Notes: generated from the sequence alone by a model not told the origin. Shown: positions 55,185 through 64,000, numbered from the stretch's first letter. The stretch is DNA of 64,000 nt from an uncultured Nitrospiraceae bacterium (GCA_937138415.1 CAKZPA010000026.1:62001-126000); one strand, 5' to 3'. A program made the numbers and translations.

Positions 55185-56636
55185 ATGAAAAGGGTAGGGA
55201 TTTGTCTGTTGGTTTTTGTTTTCCTTTCTTGTGCATGGGGCTTGCCTGCTATGGCAGCAGACCCCGAGATTCAGCAGCTCCAGAGCGAGATACAGAAGCT
55301 GATGAAAAGGCTGGAAGAACTGGAGAAGAAGCAGCAGGAAACGTCGACTAAGGCCCTCGAAACGGAAAAGAAGATTACCGAGATCGATAGGAAGGCCGAA
55401 AAAGTGGAGAAGAAGCTGCCGAAAGTGGATCTCTACGCGCAGATACGAACGTTCTATCTCAACAGAGACGAAGATAAGGAGCGCCATTACAGGGATAACT
55501 ACTTCGAGATTTATAAATTCAGAGTGGCTGCCAAAGGTGAGCTTGGCAAACTAATCCAATTTTACGGGATGATCGATGCCAACGAAAGTGAGGATTACGC
55601 CGCTAAACTGTGGGAAGGGGCTGTTCAATTCACTTTTCTACCTGAACTGGTAGTGAAAATAGGACAAACAAGGGTACCGTTCAGCAGGCACCAGTTTGTC
55701 GCCCGTCATCAAAGTCCTGTTATGTCGAGCGATGGGAATTATTTTCTTCCCAGTCAGTTTAAAGATGCGACAAAAGCTGTTGATCCCTTTGCGGGAGGTT
55801 ATAGATCGTCACAAGCATTCAAGAGAAACGATTTCGAAACGGTCGTTGCGGGTTCCATAAAAGATGGTATGTTCAAATATTATGTGGCCGCGGCGAACGA
55901 AGACAGGTCGAATTCCAATAAGGTGTGGGATTTGGACGAAGGATTCGTGGACGCAGACATTGTATCCGGGCAATCCGTCAAGGACAAGAGGGGTATCGAA
56001 TATGATGCGAGGATAGAATTCACGCCTACCATGTTCGGTTTCAAATCTGAGGGAACCGTGTTCGATCCTTCTCTGAGGGTGAGACAAACGTATCTCGGCG
56101 AGTTGGATACCATGACCTTCGGAATCGGATATCATCACGAAAAGCATTTAAACGGCGCCGATGCAGCGAAATACGGTGATTCTTCCCTCACCAGAGACGC
56201 GTGGGCTGCCGACTTTTCGTTCGAGAAAAAATTAGGGAAATACGTTACTGGATTAGAGGTAGGCTACATGAATTTCGACGACACCCATTTTTACCAGACT
56301 AACGATGGTTATAAGAAGGGTGGTGCCTGGACCGGTTACGCAGACGCCCATCTTATTTACGGGGAGAAGATTTGGATGGGGTTACCCGGGATAGGTGTGC
56401 GATATGAGTATGTCAACGTTGACGGAGAATACAAAAATGGCGCTGGAGAACTCAAAAAAGACCTTGTTTACCAACGGTATGGCGCCTGTCTATCCTACTG
56501 GTTCAACAATGCGACGAGAATTGGCGTAGGCACTGACTATGTGAAAGCCAGCGATGCCTTGAAGGCATATTTCAGAGATAAGAAGTGGGAAGACAATACG
56601 ATAGTGTGGTATTTAGGGGTTTACGCGCAGTTCTGA
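55185..56636 (+). CDS. Outer membrane porin with N-terminal coiled coil (OprO/P-like)
   Basis: A 483-residue porin. The signal peptide (LLVFVFLSCAWGLPAMA) is followed by a coiled coil at about 27-78 (EIQQLQSEIQKLMKRLEELE) and then a beta-barrel with alternating aromatic strands, ending in VYAQF. The layout fits phosphate-selective porin O/P-like proteins; a PorP/OprO-type domain call is likely, the substrate is not known. AGGAGGG precedes the ATG. Codon use is clearly more AT-rich than in neighbouring genes. The gene is preceded by a sigma-54 promoter and followed by a terminator, so it is a single, probably regulated unit. Confidence 0.85.
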   Translation: MKRVGICLLVFVFLSCAWGLPAMAADPEIQQLQSEIQKLMKRLEELEKKQQETSTKALETEKKITEIDRKAEKVEKKLPKVDLYAQIRTFYLNRDEDKERHYRDNYFEIYKFRVAAKGELGKLIQFYGMIDANESEDYAAKLWEGAVQFTFLPELVVKIGQTRVPFSRHQFVARHQSPVMSSDGNYFLPSQFKDATKAVDPFAGGYRSSQAFKRNDFETVVAGSIKDGMFKYYVAAANEDRSNSNKVWDLDEGFVDADIVSGQSVKDKRGIEYDARIEFTPTMFGFKSEGTVFDPSLRVRQTYLGELDTMTFGIGYHHEKHLNGADAAKYGDSSLTRDAWAADFSFEKKLGKYVTGLEVGYMNFDDTHFYQTNDGYKKGGAWTGYADAHLIYGEKIWMGLPGIGVRYEYVNVDGEYKNGAGELKKDLVYQRYGACLSYWFNNATRIGVGTDYVKASDALKAYFRDKKWEDNTIVWYLGVYAQF

Positions 56637-56710
56637 AGGTGAGAGCATATGGTGAGGAATGCATACGCCGACGCATCTATGCATATGTGACCTGATGTCA
56701 AATCGCGACG

Positions 56711-56745
56711 AAAGGCCGCCTTCATAGGGCGGCCTTTCTATTTCA
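56711..56745 (+). terminator. Rho-independent terminator after the porin
   Basis: AAAGGCCGCC (56711-56720) pairs with GGCGGCCTTT (56728-56737), followed by CTATTTCAATTT. The stem of ten base pairs lies about 75 bases after the stop. Confidence 0.85.
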
Positions 56746-56903
56746 ATTTATTATTAAAGAATTCGCACGCCATACTGTTACCCTCTCCGCCATTTGACTT
56801 GAAAGACCGTTAAAAAATGAATTAGAATTCTACACGAAAGAGATCTTTCTAATAGGCTTTGAGCAGTGAGTGCGCCGTTGCCAACGCCAGAAGCGGATCA
56901 TCC

Positions 56904-56978
56904 GCCGGTGTAGCTCAGAGGCAGAGCAGCTGATTCGTAATCAGCAGGTCGTCGGTTCGACTCCGACCACCGGCTCCA
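56904..56978 (+). tRNA. tRNA-Thr (CGU)
   Basis: A 75-nt tRNA. Acceptor arms GCCGGTG/CACCGGC, discriminator T and encoded CCA. The anticodon stem GCTGA/TCAGC holds TTCGTAA, giving anticodon CGT. No neighbouring integrase or direct repeat was noticed. Confidence 0.95.
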
Positions 56979-57220
56979 TTTAATATCAAGCCTTTACGCT
57001 GATTAAGATTCGGCCCATTTGCCCCCGCATGTTGGAATTGTTATACGGGTGGCTGCCCGGTCAACGCGGTTCTGCCCACTATTGCGTCCGCCTTTGTCAC
57101 ATGTTCGGGCGCACGATGGGACTATCCGAGAGTCACGGCAAGGCTCTCATGAGCGAGAAGTCTTGAGAATGTCGTTAGGGGAGGGGATGCAAAAATCGAT
57201 CAGACGGAATTCCGCATGTG

Positions 57221-57676
57221 CTACGTGTGCTCGAAGAGCGTCTTTACTTCATTCATCAGTTCGTTGATATCTTTGAATTGACGGTATACCGAAGCGAACC
57301 GAACATAGGCGACCTTATCGAGTTCTCTCAAAGATGACATCACCTCTTCGCCGATCCAACTGCTCGGGACTTCCTTGACGCCGAGCCCGAGCAATTTTTT
57401 TTCGATCGAGTCCGTAATCCCCTCGAGAGTCTCTACGCCGATTGGCCTCTTTTCGCACGCCTTCTTCAGTCCGGTAATGATCTTTTCACGTTCGTATGGT
57501 TCCCTCCGGCCGTCCTTTTTTACGACGAGCGGAACGATGTCCTCGACACGCTCATAGGACGTAAAGCGCTTTGCGCACTTGAGGCATTCCCGCCTGCGGC
57601 GTATCGCGTTCCCTTCCCTGCTCGTCCGGGAATCGATGACTTTGTCTTCCAGATTTCCGCAGAATGGACACTTCAT
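57221..57676 (-). CDS. nrdR: Transcriptional repressor NrdR
   Basis: A 151-residue ATP-cone repressor of ribonucleotide reductase genes. The N-terminal zinc ribbon MKCPFCGNLEDKVIDSR...ECLKCAKRF is followed by an ATP-cone domain from about residue 49 (VVKKDGRREPYEREKIITGLKKACEKRP). Length is typical. The 333-base gap upstream holds a MITE-like element. In many genomes nrdR is next to glyA, as here. Confidence 0.96.
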   Translation of the reverse strand: MKCPFCGNLEDKVIDSRTSREGNAIRRRRECLKCAKRFTSYERVEDIVPLVVKKDGRREPYEREKIITGLKKACEKRPIGVETLEGITDSIEKKLLGLGVKEVPSSWIGEEVMSSLRELDKVAYVRFASVYRQFKDINELMNEVKTLFEHT

Positions 57677-58009
57677 AGGGAAAAATCCGAAATCCTACTA
57701 TCGAAATCCCAACAATCTGTCACGATATTCCGTATAGTATCGGCTGGTCGCTGAAAAAGTCCGATGAAGTTTCAGCCTGAGCATAGCGAAGAGTCTCCAA
57801 AGCCAGGCACCGCGAGATTCCTCACGGAGCCCGTCCCAAGCTGAACAGCAAGACTCTTTCTGCCTTGGGCGGATCCTTTGATAAAAAGTTTTCGCTCGGA
57901 GTGACTGATGGCGAAGAGCGCAGAATGACGTTTTTTGTGCTTCTTCGACGTTTTCAGCAACCTGTTGGTATTCAATGTTTTTTCGGATTGAGAGTAAGGG
58001 TTTATTCTT
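57677..58009. other. 333-base gap between nrdR and glyA
   Basis: Apart from the inverted-repeat element at 57746-57962 I see no gene. The short frame of 67 codons inside the element has no family likeness. The AT-rich 3' part (57965-58005) precedes the glyA stop. The upstream region of nrdR contains TACTAT and TAGTAG words but no firm promoter. Confidence 0.55.
57746..57962. repeat. MITE-like element with terminal inverted repeats
   Basis: GGTCGCTGAAAA (57746-57757) is inverted as TTTTCAGCAACC (57951-57962), one mismatch in 12. The 217-base interior contains GATTCCTCACGGAGC, GGATCC and CAGAATGACG, words shared with the ATGAC-type repeats. It carries no gene. It looks like a non-autonomous mobile element (MITE). 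Confidence 0.65.
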
Positions 58010-59248
58010 TTAGTAAATCGGGAATTGGTTAGAGAGTGCCTGAACCCTGTGCGAGAGCATCTCGATGGCTTTGCTGTCGCCTCTATTGGCTATGACCGAC
58101 GCGATGATCTCCGCTATTTCGACCATTTCTCTCTCTGCCATGCCCCTCGTCGTCACACAGGGCGTGCCGAGTCGAATACCGCTCGTGATGGAGGGCGGCC
58201 GCTCGTCGTAGGGGATGACGTTCTTGTTGACGGTGATCCTCGCGCTCCCGAGCGCTTCCTCGGCATCTTTTCCCGTAATGTCCATGTTCGTGAGGTCGAC
58301 GAGCATCATGTGGTTGTCCGTTCCACCCGAAATAATCCGAAAGCCTTTCCTGAGCAACTCTTCCGCTAACGTCTGTGCGTTCCTGATGACCGCCCGCTGG
58401 TAATCCCTGAACGACGGCGCCAGAGCTTCCTGAAAGGCGACTGCCTTCGCCGCGATGACGTGGACCAACGGTCCACCCTGGATGCCGGGGAAGATCGTTT
58501 TATCGATCATGCGGGCGTAGGCCGCCTTGCACAGAATAAGACCGCCTCGCGGCCCCCGTAACGTCTTATGGGTTGTGGACGTCACAAAATCGGCGAAAGG
58601 GATCGGGGACGGATGGAGCCCTGCCGCAACGAGTCCCGCGATATGGGCGATATCGGCCATGAGGTAGGCACCCACCTCCTTCGCGATATCGGAGAAGATG
58701 CTGAAGTCTATGCTGCGCGAATATGCACTCGCGCCGACGATAATCATGCGTGGTCTGTGTTCGAGAGCGAGCCGGCGCACTTCCTCATAATCGATGAACC
58801 CCGAATTTCTGTCGACCCCGTAAGTAACCGACTTGTACAGCGTGCCCGAGAAATTGACGGACGCACCGTGCGACAGGTGCCCGCCGTGGCCGAGGCTCAT
58901 GCTGAGTATGGTGTCACCGGGCTTCAGGACGGCGAAAAAAACCGCCATGTTAGCCTGCGATCCTGAATGCGGCTGGACGTTCGCGTGTTCCGCTCCGAAA
59001 AGCTTTTTCGCGCGTTCTATGGCGAGGCTCTCGACGGTGTCCGCGTGCTCGCACCCACCGTAGTATCGTCTGCCGGGGTATCCCTCTGCGTACTTGTTCG
59101 TAAAGACCGATCCCTGGACTTCGAGGACGGCGGGGCTCGCATAATTTTCTGACGCGATGAGAACGATGTGACTTCTCTCGCGCTCTATTTCCTTCTGAAC
59201 CGCAGCGAATACGTCCGGATCTGTCTCTCTCAGGTTCTCAAACTCCAT
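58010..59248 (-). CDS. glyA: Serine hydroxymethyltransferase
   Basis: Interconverts serine and glycine with tetrahydrofolate, using pyridoxal phosphate. The 412-residue protein has [44 protein letters not shown], and the Schiff-base Lys in [12 protein letters not shown] (near 227). Motifs and length are typical. It overlaps rpiB by 11 bases, so the two form one unit. Confidence 0.97.
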   Translation of the reverse strand: MEFENLRETDPDVFAAVQKEIERERSHIVLIASENYASPAVLEVQGSVFTNKYAEGYPGRRYYGGCEHADTVESLAIERAKKLFGAEHANVQPHSGSQANMAVFFAVLKPGDTILSMSLGHGGHLSHGASVNFSGTLYKSVTYGVDRNSGFIDYEEVRRLALEHRPRMIIVGASAYSRSIDFSIFSDIAKEVGAYLMADIAHIAGLVAAGLHPSPIPFADFVTSTTHKTLRGPRGGLILCKAAYARMIDKTIFPGIQGGPLVHVIAAKAVAFQEALAPSFRDYQRAVIRNAQTLAEELLRKGFRIISGGTDNHMMLVDLTNMDITGKDAEEALGSARITVNKNVIPYDERPPSITSGIRLGTPCVTTRGMAEREMVEIAEIIASVIANRGDSKAIEMLSHRVQALSNQFPIY

Positions 59249-59696
59249 TGTCGCGGATGCGCCTTTCGATGAACGTTATCTTTTGAAGTCTCTTGGCGTG
59301 GCGCTCGCCTTCGAAGGGCGTGCTGACCCAGATCCTCACGATCTCCTTTGCCAAATCCCTTCCGACAATCCTTCCCCCCAAAACGAGTATGTTCGCATCA
59401 TTGTGGAGCCTGCTCATTTTTGCGGTAAACAGTTCGTTGCACAGGGATGCTCTCACACCCGGGAATTTGTTTGCGACGATGGACATCCCGATTCCCGTTC
59501 CGCAGATGAGGATGCCTCTTTCGACCTTTCCCGAGGACACATCTTTGGAGACCTTTTCCCCAAAGTCCGGATAATCGACTGACTGGGGCGTATCCGTTCC
59601 GTAATCAAGGCACTCGATGCGGAGTTCCTGCAAGAGGGATACTATTTCTCTTTTGAGTTCAATGCCCGCGTGATCGCAGCCGATTGCAATGGTCAT
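59238..59696 (-). CDS. rpiB: Ribose-5-phosphate isomerase B
   Basis: Interconverts ribose 5-phosphate and ribulose 5-phosphate. The 152-residue protein starts [13 protein letters not shown] and contains the active-site Cys65 in [13 protein letters not shown] and His98 in RLHNDANIL. Motifs fit RpiB, and it is upstream of glyA as in many genomes. A promoter with a palindrome precedes it. Confidence 0.95.
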   Translation of the reverse strand: MTIAIGCDHAGIELKREIVSLLQELRIECLDYGTDTPQSVDYPDFGEKVSKDVSSGKVERGILICGTGIGMSIVANKFPGVRASLCNELFTAKMSRLHNDANILVLGGRIVGRDLAKEIVRIWVSTPFEGERHAKRLQKITFIERRIRDNGV

Positions 59697-59706
59697 AGTG
59701 GTGCCC

Positions 59707-59754
59707 GGTTTCCGGAAACCCTTAATATTATCCGACGCGTTTTCGGATAGTCAA
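59707..59754 (-). promoter_or_regulatory. Promoter and palindromic operator for rpiB-glyA
   Basis: On the minus strand TTGACT (59754-59749), 16 bases, then GATAAT (59732-59727). The spacer contains an inverted TATCCG/CGGATA. Between -10 and ATG (59696) lies a perfect 14-bp palindrome GGTTTCCGGAAACC (59707-59720), near the predicted start of the RNA. This looks like an operator for a dimeric repressor. The -35 overlaps the metG stop. Confidence 0.6.
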
Positions 59755-61394
59755 GAAAGCGGGTCCTTGGCGCTTTTCTTTTCGCCGCTTATTCTCGGAA
59801 AAAGCGCGGGTCCTTTCGACACCGTCGTCCCGGGACGGAGTCCTCCCCAGACTATTTCCCGCTGCAGGTTCGCCGTGGACAGGTCTCCCGACACGCCCAA
59901 TTGACCCCACATCCTCCCGGCGGTAGTCGGCATGAACGGATAGAGGAAGAGGGCGGAGATGCGCAAAACCTCTGCGAGGCTGTAAAGCACCTTCGAGAGT
60001 CTCGCCATCTCACGCTGCTTCCAGAGGTTCCATGGAGCCTCGTCTTCGATGAGTTTGTTCGCGTCGTCGATGACATCCCATACGCTGTCGATCGCATTCC
60101 CGAAGGAGAGGGTGCCAAGCGCGCGATCGAAGAGCGGATAGATGGACTCGGCTTTGTCCCGCAAAGCGCGTGTGCCCGGCAAATCGTTCGCAGGTACGTC
60201 TCCTGAGGCGTCCGGGATCGTCCCGCCGAAATACTTCTCGATCATCGTGATGGTTCGGCTCAACAGGTTACCGAGGTCATTTGCGAGATCCGTGTTGAAC
60301 CGCTTGATCAGAGCCTGCTCCGAAAAATCTCCATCGAGGCCGAAGGGGACCTCACGGAAGAGAAAATACCTGAAGGCATCCGCACCGAACGTCTCGGCAA
60401 TGTTGCCGGGATCGACCACATTGCCGAATGACTTGGACATCTTTCTCCCCTCCACGGTCCACCAGCCATGAGCGAAGATATTGTTCGGCAGAGGCATTTC
60501 AAGGGCCATCAACATCGCCGACCAGTAGATGGCGTGAGTGGTCAGAATGTCCTTGCCGATGAGGTGATGATCGGGCGGCCACCAATCGTTGAGGTGCGGG
60601 GCGGGGGCACCGGACGCCGCTTCCGCGCCACCACGCTGCGTATCGGACAGCCTCTCAAGGGAGGGGGCGAGGTATTGCGTTGCGGAGTAATAGTTCAGGA
60701 GCGCGTCGAACCATACGTAGGTGACAAAATTCTGATCGAACGGGAGCGGAATTCCCCACGAGAGCCGCTGTCTTGGCCGGGAGATGCACAAATCCCCGAG
60801 CTGATTGTTTTTCAGGAAACCGAGGACTTCATTTCGCCGCGTCTCCGGCAGAATGAAGGAAGGGTTCGCCTCTATGTGTTTGACGATACGCTCCTGATAG
60901 CGCGACATGAGGAAAAAATAGTTCTCCTCCGAAATGTGTTCGACGGGACGCTTGCAATCCGGACACCGCCCGTTCTCGACCTCCTTTTCGGTCCAGAAAC
61001 GCTCATCGTGCACGCAGTACCACCCGGCATACAGCCTCTTTATTATCTCCCCTCTGTCGAAGAGGTTCTGCAGCATCGCCTGGACGATTTCGATGTGCTC
61101 ACGATCCGTCGTCCGGATGAAAGCGTCAGGTCGGATGAACAGTGTTTCCCACATTTTCCGGTAATTTTCGACCATCGCATCCGCGTGGGCTTTCGGCGTC
61201 ATGCCTTTTTCCTGCGCCGCCTTGGCGACTTTCTGCCCGTGTTCATCCGTTCCGGTCAGGAAGAAGACCTTTTTGCCTTTGAGCCGGTTGTACCGCGCGA
61301 GAATGTCCGCGGCGATGGTGGTGTACGCATGCCCGATGTGGGGGACATCGTTAACGTAATATATAGGGGTCGTGACGAAAAACGTATCTCTCAT
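59751..61394 (-). CDS. metG: Methionyl-tRNA synthetase
   Basis: Charges tRNA-Met. The 547-residue class I enzyme has HIGH as PHIGHAYT (18-25), one zinc knuckle (CPDCKRPVEHI), and GRKMSKSFGN near 317. A C-terminal anticodon domain closes it; the Trbp111-like dimerisation domain of some MetRS is absent. The ATG at 61394 overlaps the ricT stop by ATGA. The frame from 61433 would overlap that gene. Confidence 0.95.
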   Translation of the reverse strand: MRDTFFVTTPIYYVNDVPHIGHAYTTIAADILARYNRLKGKKVFFLTGTDEHGQKVAKAAQEKGMTPKAHADAMVENYRKMWETLFIRPDAFIRTTDREHIEIVQAMLQNLFDRGEIIKRLYAGWYCVHDERFWTEKEVENGRCPDCKRPVEHISEENYFFLMSRYQERIVKHIEANPSFILPETRRNEVLGFLKNNQLGDLCISRPRQRLSWGIPLPFDQNFVTYVWFDALLNYYSATQYLAPSLERLSDTQRGGAEAASGAPAPHLNDWWPPDHHLIGKDILTTHAIYWSAMLMALEMPLPNNIFAHGWWTVEGRKMSKSFGNVVDPGNIAETFGADAFRYFLFREVPFGLDGDFSEQALIKRFNTDLANDLGNLLSRTITMIEKYFGGTIPDASGDVPANDLPGTRALRDKAESIYPLFDRALGTLSFGNAIDSVWDVIDDANKLIEDEAPWNLWKQREMARLSKVLYSLAEVLRISALFLYPFMPTTAGRMWGQLGVSGDLSTANLQREIVWGGLRPGTTVSKGPALFPRISGEKKSAKDPLS

Positions 61395-62269
61395 CTGTTC
61401 TGCGGCTTCTTCTTTCGTCTCTTCAGATACCACTTCCTCCGCTTGCTTCTCTTCTCGCGCGTCGCCTCGGGGGGCGCTTGGCCCGAGATCTCGCCATGGG
61501 GGGGTTCACCGCGCAGATCGTGAACCACCGCCCCCGCCGTCTCTGAGAGGATATCGCTCGACGCGACGACGACCTCGCCCGCTTCCGCGTCCTCGGAGAT
61601 CGACACTGCCTCCGTGTCTGTCGGTTCTTCGACGAGAGGCATCTCCGAATACTCGTAGCCGAGGCAACACATGAGGCGTCCGCACGAGCCGGACAGTTTG
61701 CTCGTATTGAGGACGAGTTCCTGTTTTTTTGCCATCTTGATCGAGATCGGCTCGAACGCGGTGAGAAACTTCGTGCAGCAGAGTTCCCGACCGCAGATAC
61801 CGAGGCTGCCGACCATCCGCGCGCTGTCCCTGACGCCGATCTGCCTCATCTCGATCCTCGTTTTGAACCGTGATGCGAGGTCCTTCACGAGTTCCCTGAA
61901 GTCGATCCGTTTTTCGGCAGTGAAGTAAAAGATGATCCGCTTCTTGTCGAGGGTCGCCTCCGTGGCGATGAGCTTCATCGGAAGACCTCTCGCCATAATC
62001 CTCTCGAGGCAGAAATGTTTCGCCTCCGCTTCGAGAGCCTTGTTCTCCTCGCGTTGCAGGAGGTCTTCCTCGGTCGCTTTACGGATGATTTTTTTGAATT
62101 TCCGATCCGGATCGTCGACCGTTCGCCGTTCCATGACGATGCTCCCGATGCTGATGCCGAGATCCGATTCGACGACGACGAGGTCTCCCTTCCGGACCTC
62201 GAAACCGTCGGCTTCGAAATCGTATATTCTTCCGCAGGGTTTAAAGCGAACACCCACAATGTCAGCCAT
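61391..62269 (-). CDS. ricT: PSP1/RicT (YaaT)-family protein
   Basis: A 292-residue protein of the PSP1 family. It has GDLVVVESDLGISIGSIV, the paired cysteine motifs CGRELCC and CGRLMCCLGYE, and Cys in KHFCLERI. In Bacillus, RicT joins RicA and RicF in a complex with 4Fe-4S clusters that affects RNA processing; here only the RicT-like member is present. It overlaps holB by 8 bases and metG by 4, as in many Gram-negative genomes. Confidence 0.92.
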   Translation of the reverse strand: MADIVGVRFKPCGRIYDFEADGFEVRKGDLVVVESDLGISIGSIVMERRTVDDPDRKFKKIIRKATEEDLLQREENKALEAEAKHFCLERIMARGLPMKLIATEATLDKKRIIFYFTAEKRIDFRELVKDLASRFKTRIEMRQIGVRDSARMVGSLGICGRELCCTKFLTAFEPISIKMAKKQELVLNTSKLSGSCGRLMCCLGYEYSEMPLVEEPTDTEAVSISEDAEAGEVVVASSDILSETAGAVVHDLRGEPPHGEISGQAPPEATREKRSKRRKWYLKRRKKKPQNR

Positions 62270-63299
62270 GCAAAGTACCTGTCGTTTCCCCCAACAGAAC
62301 GCCCGTGTAGTTCCACGTGAGCGATTTGTTGAGGTTGAAATGGAGACGTCCTCTGAGATCGACTATCTGACGATATCGTTCTATTATAACCCGGAGATCG
62401 ATGGCCATGCTCGCAGCGGAGATCTCATCCTCGAGATCGGCGTTCATGAGATGCTCGCTCCTGCCGGTTATCTTCATGATTGCAACGTCCCTGAGGACGG
62501 AGAGGAGAAAATCGAACCACTTCTCCATCTCCTCGCGGGATGACCAGCCGTCCAGCCCCAGTGTTCCCACTTCTTTCAGGAGCGACAGAAATCGAGCACG
62601 TTGCTCCATGGAATCCTCTCCCGCGACGGTCCCGGGTCTCCCCATTGCGAGCCTGGCAGAGAGATCGAGTGCCGACGGGCTGATCGGTGCCCGTTTCGTT
62701 TCGCGGCGAAGGCTCTTCTGTCCGACCTTCTCCCGTTCCCATTCCCGCTGTATGACATCTCTGCACGCGGCGAGGGAAAGGGGGACAAAGTTGATCCGCG
62801 AACAACGCGACCGTATCGTGTCGGGCAGACGTTCCGGGTTCGATGCGACCAATACGATGAGGCTCTGGGGAGGCGGTTCTTCGAGCGTTTTGAGAAATGC
62901 GTTAGCGGCGAACGGATTCATGGTCTCCGCGGAATCCACGATGACCGTCTTCACCCGCCCCTCGAACGCTTTGAGCGACAGGAGGTCCTCGACCGCACGA
63001 ATTTCCTCGACCCTGATCTGGCCGTTATCCGGCGATACTACCTGAACATCGGGGTGGATGTCTCTGTCGATTTTGCGGCACGACGGGCATGTATCGCAAC
63101 TGTCGATCGGGGAGACCCCCTGACGCTCATCCCATTCGCCCATGCAGTTCAGGGTTTTCGCGAGGGTCAGCGCGGTCAATTTCTTGCCGATACCGGATTC
63201 TCCCGCGAAGAGGTACGACGAGGGCACGCGGCCGCGCCGGATGGTTCTTTGGAGAATTCGTACTGCCCGATCCTGGCCGACGATATCCCGGAAACTCAT
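62262..63299 (-). CDS. holB: DNA polymerase III subunit delta prime
   Basis: The stator of the clamp loader. The 345-residue protein has FRDIVGQDRAVRIL, a P-loop-like GESGIGKK (33-40), the zinc module CDTCPSC, and DSAETMNPFAANAFLKTLEEPPP, the DnaX-like core. The C-terminal half is helical. It overlaps tmk by 4 bases and ricT by 8. Confidence 0.93.
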   Translation of the reverse strand: MSFRDIVGQDRAVRILQRTIRRGRVPSSYLFAGESGIGKKLTALTLAKTLNCMGEWDERQGVSPIDSCDTCPSCRKIDRDIHPDVQVVSPDNGQIRVEEIRAVEDLLSLKAFEGRVKTVIVDSAETMNPFAANAFLKTLEEPPPQSLIVLVASNPERLPDTIRSRCSRINFVPLSLAACRDVIQREWEREKVGQKSLRRETKRAPISPSALDLSARLAMGRPGTVAGEDSMEQRARFLSLLKEVGTLGLDGWSSREEMEKWFDFLLSVLRDVAIMKITGRSEHLMNADLEDEISAASMAIDLRVIIERYRQIVDLRGRLHFNLNKSLTWNYTGVLLGETTGTLHG

Positions 63300-63922
63300 G
63301 AGAGTCCGAGCCTCGTGCGCACTATCTCGACAATAGCGCGGTGCGTCTCCTCGATTCCGTTGCGTACGGAAAGGGTCCGAACGCGGGACGGCTCCCGCGA
63401 CGCGATCGCATGGTATCCGTCCCTGACGCGTTCATGAAAAGAGATATCTTCCAACTCGAGCCGATCCACCTTCCTCACGTCCTTATTCCTCTGGAGCCCT
63501 GTCCCGATATCGATGTCCAACAGAATCGTGAGGTCTGGCCGCAGCCTTCCGGTCGCGACGGCGTCGAGCGTATCGATGATCCCGAAATCGATTCCCCGGC
63601 CATATCCTTGATATGCGATCGTCGAATCGGCAAACCGGTCGGTGATGACGATCGCACCCCGATCGAGTGCCGGCAGGATCACTTCCTGCACATGCTGCGC
63701 GCGGGATGCCATGTAGAGGAGGAGTTCGGTCAGGGGTGACATGTTCCGGTGCTCGACCGCGAGCAGAACCTCCCGGATCTCTTTGCCGATAACGGTGCCC
63801 CCCGGCTCTTCCGTCAAGACGACCTCGTGTCCTCTCCCCTCCAAATAGGAATACAGGAGCTTTGCCTGGGTCGATTTGCCGGATCCTTCGATGCCCTCGA
63901 ACGAGATGAACGCGCCCTTCAT
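63296..63922 (-). CDS. tmk: Thymidylate kinase
   Basis: Makes dTDP from dTMP. The 208-residue protein has the P-loop EGIEGSGKST (9-18), EEPGGT, the DR(Y/F) motif TDRFADSTIAYQGYGRG and the lid near 145. The ATG overlaps the stop of the gene before it. Confidence 0.96.
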   Translation of the reverse strand: MKGAFISFEGIEGSGKSTQAKLLYSYLEGRGHEVVLTEEPGGTVIGKEIREVLLAVEHRNMSPLTELLLYMASRAQHVQEVILPALDRGAIVITDRFADSTIAYQGYGRGIDFGIIDTLDAVATGRLRPDLTILLDIDIGTGLQRNKDVRKVDRLELEDISFHERVRDGYHAIASREPSRVRTLSVRNGIEETHRAIVEIVRTRLGLS

Positions 63923-64000
63923 CGGGCACCTGCCTTCAACGCGGCGCTCAATTCGGCAAGGGTACGGAATATCATTTCGGTCTCCCCGATGGTTCTCGAG
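63919..64000 (-). CDS. Unknown gene, C-terminal fragment
   Basis: An open frame enters from the right edge and ends in a TGA at 63921-63919 that overlaps the tmk ATG (ATGA). The 26 visible residues include ETEMIFRTLAELSAALKAG. Too little is present to assign a family. It is the gene upstream of tmk in the same transcript. Confidence 0.5.
   Translation of the reverse strand, partial: SRTIGETEMIFRTLAELSAALKAGAR

Noticed and set aside
56780-56792. CTCTCCGCCA identical to the 3' end of tRNA-Ser (41781-41790), as a possible attachment-site remnant
   Set aside because: Only 10 bases match, it is not next to a tRNA-Ser, and no integrase or second copy is seen. Could be chance.
57019-57267. 82-codon plus-strand frame between tRNA-Thr and nrdR
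   Set aside because: No motif; no ribosome site; ends inside nrdR antisense.

Overview
The window is a GC-rich (roughly 55-60% by eye), gene-dense stretch of a Gram-negative chromosome. Outer-membrane proteins, lipoproteins and a type II secretion operon show the double membrane. The gene neighbourhoods (tmk-holB-ricT-metG; rplM-rpsI-argC-argJ; SRP RNA-dnaX-ybaB) and the iron-sulfur proteins recall former Deltaproteobacteria or Nitrospirota. This placement is inference; there is no 16S rRNA here. Most of the content is core metabolism and information processing. No phage, CRISPR array or transposase was seen.

Layout. 1-2107: tail of a DUF362 protein, a repeat-filled gap, and a NapH-like membrane protein with about six 4Fe-4S sites. 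2139-7649: hisG with an unknown small partner, divergent from mfd and a TPR lipoprotein. 7659-9541: tRNA-Pro, a FadL-type porin, a terminator and a DsrE-like protein. 9750-14232: a large exported protein joining an M1-type and an M28-type metallopeptidase to a PDZ domain, behind a TolB-like lipoprotein. 14352-22828: cinA-ligA, a DUF4197 protein, the creatininase family-nadB-pyk operon, and a DUF362/ferredoxin protein. 22939-27401: rnhA-yqgE, rplM-rpsI and argC-argJ.

27570-38201: a type II secretion (T2SS) locus, gspE-F-H-I-J-K-L-M-C on the plus strand, with gspD facing it on the minus strand. gspG, the major pseudopilin, is missing from its usual place between gspF and gspH, where a palindromic repeat now lies. 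38544-41452: gatA-gatB without gatC. 41700-47318: tRNA-Ser, SRP RNA, dnaX, ybaB, an HNH nuclease, tilS and gltX. 47315-54855: glnS, gpsA, larB, polA and a lysine-rich DUF4912 protein. 54856-56745: an AT-rich segment with a strong sigma-54-type promoter, a porin and a terminator. 56904-64000: tRNA-Thr, nrdR, a MITE-like element, then a minus-strand cluster tmk-holB-ricT-metG and rpiB-glyA; rpiB has its own promoter and palindromic operator candidate.

Tight operons with ATGA, GTGA or TGATG overlaps are common. Several promoters look like extended -10 sites (TGnTATAAT), and a few start codons sit almost on the predicted transcription start. Short palindromic intergenic repeats recur in at least six gaps, and one of them supplies the probable gspH start codon.
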